From positions 1,612,001 through 1,676,000 of the forward strand of contig NC_018397.1 in NCBI RefSeq assembly GCF_000208865.1: a stretch of 64,000 bases of DNA. Reading direction: 5' to 3'. Numbering within the stretch: the stretch's first letter is position 1; each line of letters starts with the position of its first letter. Source of the DNA: Neospora caninum Liverpool (Eukaryota; Apicomplexa; Conoidasida; Eucoccidiorida; Sarcocystidae). Shown piece after piece: positions 22,201 through 34,000 of the stretch. Under the pieces are notes generated by a model. It worked only from the letters and a program-made list of their open reading frames with translations. It had not been told where the DNA came from and made no database searches. A program made the position numbers and the translations under genes.

Positions 22201-25200
22201 GCCGTGGACCCGCGTCGAAGCCCTCAAATTCCGGTACGCGCTCCGCCCGCCCGCCCCGAGCCTCCACGGCTCCCCTGCAAACGCCCCGGGGCTCCGCGCA
22301 GGCTCGACTGCGCGCGGAGCGACTCTCGAACCGCTGCTCGCCTCCACGGTCTCCCAGATCGCGTACAAAGTGGGCGTCGGCGGCCTCGTCGTGCACGTCG
22401 CTCAACGAAGCAACGGCGTGCGAACGGTGTACTACGTGGATCGAAAGAGTCCGGAAGGCGCCGCGATGCTTCGTTTCTTCGAGGCGAAGAGTGCGCGGCT
22501 GGCGCGGGACGGAGAGAGAACGGGGAGACCGGAGGGGCCAGCAAAGACGCAGCGGCGTTCGGAGGACGCGGACGCCCCAGAAGGCTCCCTCGGCCTTCCG
22601 ACGTTGCTCTTCGGCGACGACGCGCAGCCGCCCAGAGACAGAAGCGAAGGCGAGGACCCGAGCGTGGACGGTGCATTTCGAGAGGCGGTCGGCGACGCAG
22701 AGAGCGGCGGGAAGAAGTTCGCGACAGACACCGACCTCGACTTGAAACCCAAAGGCGAGCGCGGACTCCAGCTGACGCGGGAAAAGGTCAAACGCGCCAT
22801 TCGAAATGTCGTCCTGGACATTCTTCGGCCCGCCCTGGATCCGAAAGTGTACAGGCGGGTGTTGAGTTCGATGGCCCCGCTGTCTCCAAGGGCGCCGGAG
22901 AAACTGCAGCCGCTCAAGACGCTCGCGGCGACGCTGCCGTCCTCGCGCGCGGCTGCGGAAGACAAGGAAGAGGCTGAGGACGGCCTGGTGTACGCAGCAG
23001 TTATGCGGACCCACGGCGACGGCTCCGGCGAGTTCCTTTGGCAACAAGCCGGCGACAGCTCGGCCGGAGCAGCCGCATACGCCGACGAAGTTCGGCGGCA
23101 GAAGCGCCGGCAGCAGCGACAGAGCGGCAGTGCGGCTCGCGAGAAAGAAGAGTCTGAGAAAGAAAAGGGCGAGAACGATGATTTGGGCCTTGTCCGGATC
23201 GGCGACGAGTTCGGAAAGGTCGTCCTCACTGCGGGCACCAACTCGAGTGTGGGGACTACGGGAGGCAGCAACCGCAGGCTGCCTCTTGCGAAATACGACA
23301 ACCTAAACAACTCGCTTGTCGACTTGCGCCTTCCCGCTAAAAGTGTCGGCGTGTACATCCAGGAGGTCCCCGTCGAAGCCCCGCTCCTCTCCTTCAGTCA
23401 GGCCGACAGCCTCGGCCTCGTCTTCTGGAGAAGAGTGAGCGCGAGAAAGATAAAGGCTCTGAGAAGAAGGGAAGAAACACCGCAGCACGGACACATGGCC
23501 GGCGGCACTCCAGACTTCATGAGTCCCGAACCCGCCCTAGACGCAAGTTGCTTCACTGGTGCACGGAGGACACTGCTCCTCTTTTATTTGCGTACAGACA
23601 AAGGCATACTGTATGTATACACATTTATCTACGTATATTTAGATATATACATACATATATATGTAGATACGTATATGACACATGTAGAGGGGTGCGTGTA
23701 AGACCAGGGATGGCGTTCGGGCTGGAGATGTTTCTATGGCTGTATAGAATAAGGGCGTGTTTTTCTCGAAGTACTGCTTGACGGTGAGCATTACAAAGAA
23801 TGAGAAGAGATCTCGAGAGGGGTGTATATGGCGAAGCGAACCGTTTCTTCGAATCTTCCCCTCTCGTCGCCGTCCCCAGGAAAGGCCCTTTTTCGCTGTG
23901 TTCTCGACAGTTTCGCGTTTCCTTCCTGTTCTTGGTCCTGCTCTCTGGTGTGCTGCCTCCCCCCCCTCCCCCCCAAAGGACGGTAAAGACACTCCGCGGG
24001 TGAAAGTCGTGCATGCGCCTCGCCGGTGCCGGCCTGTCTCTGGCGTGCGTTCTCTCTCTTGTCTTCTGGTTCTTCTGCCTCGTGAGCCTTCTCCCCCCTG
24101 CAGTCTCGTCTATGGCGTTCGACCCTGTGTTTCTCTACATCCCCCTCTCGACGTTTCTCACGCCCCCCTCTGTGGCGGTGCATGGAGCCGCGTGCCTTGT
24201 CCTTTGTTTCTTCAGATCGGCTTCGACACAGAAGGGAAATACCGAGACTCGACAGCGAGTACGTTTCCGCACATGCCGTTCGTCTCTGAGGATCCTCTCT
24301 GGGTGACCGAACCGCTTCTCTCCGGACCGCTCTCTCCTGTCGTACGTGAAGCGGCTAAAGTTCCAGTGTCCTCTTTGGCCGTGGTTGGTGTCAAAACCGA
24401 TTCGGAGAGGCGTGTTTGGCTTGTATGCTCCCACCTACTCGGCGCGGCTGCATCGCTTGCCGCCGCTCCGGCCCCGTTCGCCTCCCGTTCTCTCTCGTGA
24501 CTGTCTGTTTTCTACGCGCGGATCGCCTCTCGGAGGGAATCGCAACGGCTCCTTCTATTTGTCCGAAAAAGCGCTCGACGATGGCGCTTTCCCCCCCTCA
24601 GCTAGCCAGCCGCTGCGTGTGCGTGGTGTATGTACAGACGTCAGCGGCGCTCTGTTAGCCGATGTGAAGTCAGCCGTGTCGCAGGCCTTGCAGTCACTCG
24701 GCGCGAAAACCAAGGACGGTTCTCGCGCCAGTCCCGACGGCGCTTCCGGAAAGCCTTCCGCCGACGACAAAAAGGGAAAGGACGGCGAAAAGACAGGCGG
24801 AAAGGCCGGCCAAAAGGGAAAAGAAGCCTCCAAGGCGACTAGCTCTGTCAAGGGCGTTCTCGACACGATTCTCTCGATATACTCGAGTATTCAAGACCAA
24901 CTCTCGGATGCAGGGAAACGCGGAACAGGGCGTCGGTCGTCTTCGCGCGCATCCACTCCACCCGCCGATCCAGCTGCAACTGAAGCGCGCAAGGACGAAC
25001 AGCGAAAGTCGCCCAGTCCCGTTCCTGGGACGAAACCTGCACACGCCGATGCCAACCCGCACTCGCGACTTCACACGCTTTCAGCTTCTGGGGGGAACAG
25101 CTTGCCTTCGTCGGCGACAACTACCCCGGAGTTAGCTGAAGCGGCGTCTTCTGGGGGCTTGGCGTCCGTGGAGACTCCTGACGGGAGAGGTTTGCCGTCT

Positions 25201-28200
25201 CCGGCGAACGCCGTCGGTGACCCCGGTACGGGTTCGTTTCATGCGAGCTCACCAGGAGACGCGGGAACAGGCGCACTGCCGGTACGTCCATGTGGGTGAG
25301 AAAAGGCCATGAGAGGACTCGAAAGAGACAGGAGGAACGCCGGGGAGCGAGAGAGATCGGCAGCGAAGCAAGCGACGGAGTAGGGGCCTAAAAGGGCGAG
25401 GGGAGGAGACGCAGCACGAGGGGAGAACACGAGGCCGACCAGAGCACACTCCCAGTGTTCAAGCGCTTGATGAGGCCAGGGGGACACGAGAAAAGGGAGC
25501 GAAAAAGGGATGTCTTTTCTCTCTGTTTTCTGGCGTCTTGCGTGGTGTCTCCGACTGCCAGGTGTCAGCTTCGTACAGCTGTCGCGTTCGTGTTCTCGCG
25601 TCGTCTGAAGACGTTCACTTCTCGTGTTTGGAGGCGCGTTCTGGATCCGGATTTGCTTGTTTGTTCAGCCGAGATCGCCGAACGATCCACTGCATCTGTC
25701 GCCAGGCAGCGGCGGAAAAGGACGAGGAGCGGGCGTCGGGCAGCCTGAAGCTTTTTCTTTTTCCGTAACAGATTTGAACAAAGCGACGAGCCAGCACGCG
25801 GAGGCGAAAAAGAAGGACGACCGCAAAGGGGTACGCTGCCACAGGAAGGGAACTCGGGGATCTCCCAGGGAGGACGGAAACGGGAAAGAATGGGGAATGC
25901 AGACTCGCATATCGGAGGCCGTCGGGAGCAACAGGATGACCGGTGGCGGCTCGGAGGAAATGGGAGGGGGGGGGGGCGGGAAGGCTAGAGCCGACCACAG
26001 AGGGAAGGCACAGAGACTCTACAGCGGGAACGAGATAGATGTGTTTTCTTCCTCTGTTGGAGGCTCCGGATCGGCAGCCGAGAAAAATACTGCCGCGGGT
26101 TTGCGTCGGTCGTAACTAGAGAGACGCGGAGTTGTTTTTACTCGTCCATGTTTCAATTCACACAGACACATGTGTATGATTACACGCGCGTGCGCATAGG
26201 TAGCTACCGGTGGGTGCCTGGACCAAGTGCTTGGGTGGAGTGAAATTGGAATCCTCGTTGCGTCTGGGCCGAGTCTGAGCACCAGGGAAAACGGAGCATG
26301 GAGGGAAACAAAACATAGTATCAGGCCGAACTGGCGTCAGCCGGACTCCATGGAATACATTCCTGAATGGATCAGCCAGAGTGAAAACGTTCATGGAAAC
26401 GCGTGTCCGTCTTTGTGGAGCTTGGCACGTCGCAGCCTAGCGTAGCTCTTCCTTTGTCCAGTGAAGCCTTTCGCTTTCCATTTGTCCCGTGGCATACGGC
26501 CCCTACGTCGGTCGCTTTCGTGTCTTCCCGGACTCTCGTTCGAACCGCTTTCTCCCCATTTGGTTTGTGACGGTGCGTCGTCGCGTGATGGATGCAGACG
26601 AAAAACGAGAAACCTGCGCCAGAGACGGAAAAGAAGGGAAATGGACGTGGCAAGGGTAAGTTCTCTTTGCAGGGCGTTTTCTCCACAGATGACTCGAAAT
26701 GAACAGGCGCCAGAGAGCCAGAAACACGCGGAAGCCGGGGACCTACTCATTCAAAAGTGAAGGGGGAAGAACAGGGGACGAAGAGCAGCTTCGGTGGCCG
26801 TACCAAATTGAGGTTTTCCAAGCGCACTCCGATTCGCCCCTACAGGAGACCTGCCAAATCTGCTTCTCCCGAGTGAAAGGCACAATCTCTACCTTTCTTG
26901 GAGGCACGTTCGTCCCCACGTTGCCTGAGTCTTGCGTGTGGTGGGTGGCGTCTGCCTTTCTTCTGTCTTTCGTTCCCGCATTCAAGCAAATGCGCGACAC
27001 CGGCCAGAAAGAAGTTACTCTATTCTTCGTAGAAAGCCGGCATGTGGAGACCATCAAGACCACAGAGAGAGCCCATGTGCTTTCCTTACCACGTGACAGT
27101 TGATAGTGTCTGCAGACAAATGGTCATCTCGACGGGTGAAGCTCGCCCCTATCTCCGATGAATAGACGCAGCGGTTTCGGACTGAACGCGACGTCGCGAA
27201 AACAGCCTGGAGCTCGTGTTGTCACCCTGTCGTCGTTTCTCTAGATCCTTGCAGCTTTTTTTCTTTCGAGGCTGTTCCACGTCTCGCTTTCCTCCTAGAG
27301 GGAGCAGTGACAGCTGAGACCGGTATGCACGGCGCAGCGTTCGCCTCTCTGGTGTGAGCTCTCTGCCGCGCGCATGCGCGCGCATGTCTGTTGTGTGTTT
27401 GTAGGCGCGAATGAACAGCCCTTTGCTTTGGGATTCATCGTGGGTCCCGACAATCAACTGCGGCCACTGACTGTGGGGCCGGACGGGAACGGACCAGGCT
27501 TGGTTGGTCCAGGTGAGGCCGTGCTCGACTCGCGGGTGTCTGCCGCCGCATGCGGCGCTCTGGCTCTGGGTGGAGCGGGTTGGCCCTTCTTGCTGCCTTC
27601 GTCGCGTGTGTGTGTGTGTGTGTGTGCTTCAGAGTGCAAACTGCGAGTTATCTGTGTGTCGGGATGTCTCGCCCCTTTCGTTCAGGGTTCATCTGTTTTC
27701 CCGGCTTCCCGCTCCCGCCCGGCGACAAAACACTCGCGTCTCTGTCGCTGTTTCCTTCCCGTGTTTTGTGCCGTTTCTGATTTTCTGGCGTCTCCCGTGT
27801 GCGTGTGGCGTATCCTGTCCGCGTGGACCCTACAGAGCAGTTTCACGACATGATCCAGTCCGTGATGCGCGAAGTGAACATCCCGGAGATGGCGGCGAAC
27901 TTGGCGCACCAACTCGGCGTGGTGCAGGGACCGAATCTGTCCATGGGGCAGGCGGCGCAGGCGCTGGCAACGCACCTCGAGAACCGCCCGGGCGTGTCCG
28001 AGCCAACTTCACAGCTCGGCAAGCTCGCAGCGATGCTCGCCTCGCAACTCCAGAACGCGTCAAATTCCACGATGCCCCAACAAAAGGAGCCTTCCCCGTC
28101 TGCGGCCGCTGCGCCGCCCCCCGTCAGCCCGCCTACGGACTTCTCGGCTTTTGAGCGGGTCGCCCGCGAGTTCACGGCGCAGCTCTTCTCTAAGCCGAAG

Positions 28201-28758
28201 GGAGGGCTCGATGCAGGGAAAGGCGGGACGAAGGCCGAGGAGGCGCGCCAAGGGAAAGGCAAAAAGAAAGATGCAGCGCACCCCCACCCAGCCCCGCCGT
28301 TTCCGCGCTCTCAGCCGTTCGCCTTTGCGAGCTCATTCGCTGGCGGCAATGCTCCCGTCCCGGACTTGGCGCAGGTCCAGGCGGCGTTTCAGGCGTTTAT
28401 GGGGAATGCAGCCGCGGGCGCGTCCCCGCTGGCGGAGTTCCTCAATCCTTCGCAGGGAGGCGGCCCAGGCGGAGCGCCCGGAAACAGCCCGCCTGGAGGC
28501 TTCGACTTTGCGAATCGGGCTCAGAACATGTTTGGCAGAGCCGCGGAGGCTCAGGGTGGCGGAATGCCAGTCTTTGCGGAACTCCTCGCTGGAGGAGCGC
28601 CTTTGAATCTCAGCGACTTGCTGGGGCAGCTCGGCCGGCCGGGAGGGACCGCGACAGACGAGGAAGCCAAACGCACGAGCAAAGCACATCCCAAGTACCG
28701 CTCGGCGAAACAGAATAAACACAAAATACGTGAGAGTGGGGATGAACACGAAGCCTGA
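19209..28758 (+). CDS. Large unrecognised protein with N-terminal hydrophobic segment, about nine exons
   Basis: Phase-consistent exons are 19209-19634, 19908-20958, 21534-23434, one starting 24216, one starting about 24602, 25772-25830, 26598-26655, 27405-27512 and 27836-28758. The ATG has good context (GAAAGATGG). Residues about 27-45 (RRCSLVAASVFIALAFLSQS) form a signal anchor or recessed signal peptide, a pattern known in coccidian secretory and apicoplast proteins, so entry into the secretory system is inferred. Exon 3 encodes a probable folded part (LLPRLLFVVSGIHEDKEVFS, VGGLVVHVAQRSNGVRTVYY). Exon 5 is Lys/Gly/Ser-rich, and the last exon holds a helical stretch (FHDMIQSVMREVNIPEMAAN) and a Gly/Pro/Ala-rich C terminus. 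No family is recognised. Uncertain points: the exon 4 end (24258, or 24342 with exon 5 then starting 24610) and the exon 5 end (25225, or 25281 with exon 6 then starting 25744); each pair keeps frame. Confidence 0.72.
21749..21838 (+). repeat. 18-bp tandem repeat in exon 3 coding sequence, five units
   Basis: Imperfect 18-base units of the form GCTCCGTCTTCCCCCTCT encode a six-residue Ser/Pro motif (APSSPS, AASSPS, VPSSPP and similar). The length keeps the reading frame, so copy number could vary without breaking the protein. Confidence 0.85.
27606..27627. repeat. (GT)n microsatellite in intron
   Basis: A run of about ten GT dinucleotides lies in the intron before the last exon of the 19-28 kb gene. 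Confidence 0.9.
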
Positions 28759-29812
28759 CGAAAATGCGGAAAAACGCACCGGTCGTCCCCTGGCTGCGGT
28801 GCCTCCTCGTTTCGAGTTTGGGGAGCCGGCGATGCCTTCTCCCCTGGACCGAGGGACCAGAGACCTTCCGCAGGAAAAAGGGAAATTACTGGCGTCGGGC
28901 AAGCGCGATAAGCTGCCAAGATGCTCGGCTGTTTCCATGGACACCAGCGGCCGCTCTGCCGCAAATGCGAGGAAACAAGATTTTTAAGCGCCCGCCTTTG
29001 GCAGCGAGTCGTCCCCTTCCGCGTGGGATACGGCTCGGCTGTACCCGCGCGGGAAAGTCTAGATTGACGGCATGCGTGCTTATATGAGTTATCTTGCTCA
29101 TTCGAGGCCAAAGGGGCGTTCCGAAGCAGCTGGTGCCGTGCACCACAGGCGCCCGCGTTGCTGCATGCGGTTCGTTTCTGAGGAGAAATGTGTCGGTCAT
29201 CGTTTCGCTGTTTTGAGGTCCGTAATGCTTGGCTCGGGCGCTGTTAAAGATGAGACGAGCGGTGTTTCATCTGGGTTGCTGCGAAACAATAGGATGGTAG
29301 GCATGTCGGGGATGTGCTGGGGGCAGCCGTGTGTATGAGGTCATTTTGATGTGTGTTGAGTGCAATTGCGTTCGATACGCCGGCTTTCTTGTAAGAATTG
29401 ATAAACTCAGGCAGGGTTCACACTTGAAACAGTTCTCGCCTTCGCCACGAGACCGCCGCACGCCTGTTTCGCCAGTGAAGAAATATCGTACGCTCACCTC
29501 TTGCGAAAAGGCGTGCCTGGCTGCGCCTCAGCCCAGAATCACTCGGCAACAAGACGCCAACCGGAAGGCAGGGGAAACGCACAGTGCGCCACGTACCAAT
29601 GAGACCCCGCTCGCAAGGGTATACTGGACCACCGCCGGGTTTTGAAGATGTTTTTAATGAACACAGCCTAGCAAACGTGTAAGTGCTTTAGTTACGATAC
29701 GCCAGGCAATTTCTGCTGAAAAACAGTCAATACAGTCTGCTTGCTGAGTCCCGGGGGGGGTGCCAGCGGCGAACTGATGACAGCCAGTAAAGCTACCAAC
29801 CGGCGCAAGGGG

Positions 29813-29848
29813 TTGAGTGCTTTTTACCAGAAGGTAAAAAGCACTCAA
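29813..29848. other. Perfect 16-bp inverted repeat with 4-base loop
   Basis: TTGAGTGCTTTTTACC is followed by AGAA and then GGTAAAAAGCACTCAA, its exact reverse complement. RNA from either strand would form a 16-bp stem with a tetraloop. No gene overlaps it. Confidence 0.95.
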
Positions 29849-30231
29849 TGTTTCGGGACATCACTGGAACTTCTAAAAGGTAACCTTTGGCAGCGTCTAC
29901 TGATAACAGGAGGAATCTTCATAGCGAGATTAAGCCTCTCTCAAGGCATGGGCGTGACGGTTCATCCTCTCTTTGAGGATTGAAAACAGCAAGCGTGCAA
30001 AAGTTTGTCAGGCAGCCGCATCTCGAGTGTGTCTGTCAACGGGGCACATTGTGGGACACAGCCCTCTCGGACGCGCACGACCCATCGTGGAGGGGAGTGT
30101 CTGAAGTGGCGTGAACCGCTTCCCAAGAAGCGGAACGGCGGCCAACAACAGCCTTAATAAGTGCATTCACGACTTTTGTGGTTCGTGTCTCTCTCTTTCG
30201 GAGTGGTGAGTTGGCACGCCCGCACGGAGGC

Positions 30232-30248
30232 GGGGGGGGGGGGGGGGG
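30232..30248 (+). repeat. G17 homopolymer
   Basis: Seventeen consecutive G lie in intergenic DNA. Such tracts can form quadruplexes and are difficult to sequence exactly, so the length is approximate. Confidence 0.9.
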
Positions 30249-31060
30249 AAGCAGACTGGCAATTGGTACGTTGGCATTTCAGGCGAGGATGTCCCTATTG
30301 AACGCCTCTCTTACCGATTACGGGCCGTTTTGGTGTTTCTTTCCTTTAGTGGCGAACACTGGACGCAACAGTCACGAAATTCACGTCTTCCCGACGAAAA
30401 GTCGTACCGCTGGAAGGCTGAACTGGAGAGACCGCTCAACGGATGCTACAAGTGACACACTTACACCGGAGAAGAAGGCGAGAAAAAGGAAACGGTAAAG
30501 CAAAGGATACTCGCGCAGATGATGATCTGTGTTTTTGTTGAGGGACGCGACCTGAGCGGACGGTTGTGTCACCGCGATCGAGCATGCGCCGGGTCAGAAG
30601 CGAGAGGTCGGTCTCGGCACTCCGCCGGGGACTCGGTCCAACTCACCGAATCAATCTGCAGAGTTGTCACGCAAAAAACACCCTATAAATTCTGTTTGAG
30701 ATGCCTCAGGTTCGCGTTTCGGGCGGTGAGCGAGGATTCTCCCCTTTTTGCAGCACGCCGCTGCCCCAGCGCCGAATGCGCTTTTTTCGATGCCTCGCGG
30801 AGCGGCGTAATCAAGTGCTCCGTTCGCTGTGGCAACCCTCCCTGTGTCTCTCGGTAGGTTCTTCCGCAGTGAAGTCTGTGAGGTCTTCTGTCACTGCCAT
30901 GAGTTGCGGAGCGGTTTGACAGCCGCCGCACTCGACCGGCTTTCTCAGCTTCGTGGCGGTCCGCCGGGGAGCGAGCGAACGCTTTTTGTGGCGGCGGTTT
31001 CTCCCGGCCCAGTCGCAACCTTCTTCGGGTTTCCCGTCAGCTTTTCCGGCCCGGCTCACC

Positions 31061-34000
31061 ATGCGAACCCCGAAGTTTTCTGCGCCGACGTGGACTTTTC
31101 CGTGTCTCGTGTGTCTCGCGGTATGGGCTCACCCGCGTTTCAGCCAGCACGCACTCGCAGCCGTTCCCGACGCTCCGGTCAGTGCGGTGCTGCCTTTTCC
31201 GTCGCCTGTTCAGACGCCAGGTGTCAGCAACGCCGATGTCGCTTTCCAGAGCCAAAGCGGCGCTCGATCTGGTCAAGCCGCGTCCGGACCTTCCGCGGGA
31301 AACAATGATTTCGAACACGAGTCGTCAACGTCTGAGCCCAGTCAGTCCGCTCCAGCACTCGGTCCCTCACAGACTCTGTTGGGCGCGAGCCTCGAAAGAA
31401 ACCGCCTCTCAGGGACGCCCGAGACCGTCCTTCCCGACCAGGTGTCTGTGGAAAGTGCAGGCTCGCGGCGTGCCGCGTTTTCAGACGGGAACCCCGCGGC
31501 CCCGACAGCTGCGCCAAATGCATCCCGAGGCACCAAAGATGAAGTCTCTTTGGAACCCGAAACTGCGGTGTCGCCGCCACCAACGCAGGCCGAGAATTCG
31601 GAGTACGTACACGAAGCTCCTGCCTCGTCTTCCGATACCGTCAATGCCGCAGGCGCCCGGCCGGGCAACGCGGGAGGCATCGCAGCTTTGTCCACGCCGG
31701 AAGTGACACGGGAGACAGTCGAGGAGTTCCCAAGTCGCCTTTCGGAGTCGAATCTGGAATCGAATCGTCCGACCGCCGTATCCTCGCCGGGGCCTGACGG
31801 TGGAGACGCACTGGCTTCGCCGCAGCCCCCGCAGACAGGTTCCGTTTCGCCGGCTCAGCCACAAGGTGCGGCTGCCCAAGCAGTCGTGCGCAATCCAGAG
31901 ACTTCCGCTGGATGGGTGCAAGGGGCGAGCCCTGCGGGAGTTGACCGAAACGCGGTCGAGAACCAGAGAGCGGAACCTCGGGCGCCTACAGGGTCGCCGC
32001 GTGTCCCCAATTCGGGGGTGTCCAGCGAAGAACCCGCCGCGGGCCCCGGCTTAACAGTGGGGGAGGAGGCGCCAGTCGCCTCCCTCGAGGAAAGCCGAAA
32101 GAAGCTGGAGGCGCTGCGGAAGGCCACAAGAGCAGAGGAAGCCGCAAAAAATGCCGCAGGACCGCAGTCGTCGGACGCGCCTGCAACCGCCTCGACGGAT
32201 CGACGCCCCGCTGTCGGGACAGCGCCTTCCCCTCGGGCACTTCCCCTCCACCTTCCCGCGCCTCAGCCCGCTCCCGATGTCTCCGAGCCTTCGACGCCTC
32301 CTCCCGAGCGCGTGGAACGCCCTGCTGTGCCTGGAGGGCCGACCTCCAGCGTGGCGGCGCCGCTGCACCAGGAGCGGAGCTGGGCAGAATCGCCCTCTTC
32401 CGGCCTACGCGCATCAGAGATCAGCAGCGGGAAAGTGCGCGACAGAACGCCTTTATCGCCAACTTCCTCCGACGCAGCTAGCGCGCCTGCGGCTCCGCCT
32501 GTTCCCTCTTCGTCTTCGACCCGTGTCTCCTCTCCTTGGCCGCCTGCGGCTGCTACCTCGGCGTCTCCTCTGCCGCACTCAGGCGTTCCAGCGCAAGGTG
32601 ACCAAGCCGGGACTCGGACAAATCCCCTCCCTGAGGCGTTCCAAGAGACGCCGGCCGAACAGGAAGAAGTGCACCCTGCGGCAGACAAGGACAGTGACGC
32701 CGGACAGCCGCCTGCCTCGGGAAAAAAGGAGACGGAGGCGCCGCCGGTGTTGCCCGCCGCGTCCGTCTTCTCCATTTGTTGTCTTCTCCTCGGCCTCTTC
32801 GTCTTCGCCTGTTTGGCCTCTGCAGGCGGGATCGGCGGCGGCTCTGTTTTCGTCGCCCTTCTCGTCGGCCTCGGGCGCATGCATCTTGCCTACGCGATTC
32901 CCATCAGCAAAGTAAGACGCGTCAAGAAGGGACAGGACCGGGCGAACCAAGCGAAGAAAACGAGCTCGCGAAAAGGAGGGGAACGTTGAGGCGAGCCGCA
33001 CCATTACGCGGGGGTTTTCGAGAGCCTCAGGGAGAACAGGGGATCCGCGCGCAACGCCACAGCTGTGCTCTTCTGGTCAAGACGTTGTCCCTGTGAATCC
33101 GTAAACGCCTCACCAGACGAATGTCCAGGCTTCCAGGATAGGGGAGAAAGCGGCGACCAGGTGTCCTTCCCGGACTCGCCGTTCCAGGGTCGGGAAAGTC
33201 GCTTTTCGCTTTCTGGCGGCGCACAGAGCGCCACGAGACCTTCAGCTGTGGCGCTGGGCAGTTGCGTGTATGGCGTCTCTCGTTTGTTCCGGGTTCCTTG
33301 TCTCAGGTGATGGTTTTCGCGGCTTCCTTCGCCAGCTTTGTCTTGCATCGGAAACTCGAGCGGCAAACTGCCGAAGACGCTCGGGCAGTCGCACAGGTAC
33401 AGTCAAGTGCGTCCTGCCCTCGCTTCGCGCGGTTTCCCTCTCCCTTCTGCCCACACCTCTCGGATGTCGAACGCCCCTCTTTTCAGCGGTCGTGACTGTC
33501 CCTTCTTTTCAGCGGTCGTGACTGTCCCTTCTTTTCAGCGGTCGTGACTGTCCCTTCTTTTCAGCGGCCGTGACTGTCCCTTCTTTTCAGCGGTCGTGAC
33601 TGTCCCTTCTTTTCAGCGGTCGTGACTGTCCCTTCTTTTCAGCGGTCGTGACTGTCCCTTCTTTTCAGCGGTCGTGACTGTCCCTTCTTTTCAGCGGTCG
33701 TGACTGTCCTTTCTTTTCGGGCGCCTTCGCGTTGTGCACTGGCTCATATGCGTCGCCTCACGGGGGCTTTGCGTCACTCGTTGCTGGCGCATGTTTCCAG
33801 GAGACAGGCATGGGTCTTCTTGTGTGTGGCGTGCAGGACTGGGCGGACTTGCTGGTCCCTCTCGCGCTGTCGGGATCCCTTGTGGGCGTCCTCCTCAACA
33901 CCATTCTCCCGGTCTTCCACCTCTTGCTGCTCCTCTCATGTCTCTTGCTTGGTCTCTCGGCTCGCACCATTCTGTCTGCGATGCACATTTATAAAAAGGA

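Larger units (their letters stand above)
28759..31060. other. Intergenic region with a perfect hairpin and a G-run
   Basis: No protein gene is supported across these 2.3 kb. The frames present are short and have no family signal. It contains the perfect 16-bp hairpin at 29813-29848, a run of 17 G at 30232-30248 and a TATAAA word near 30684 about 380 bases before the TauE start, which may be chance. Confidence 0.55.

Noticed and set aside
21611..23047. 478-codon minus-strand frame
   Set aside because: It is a shadow of exon 3 of the 19-28 kb gene; Arg-rich composition is typical of the antisense of GC-rich coding DNA.
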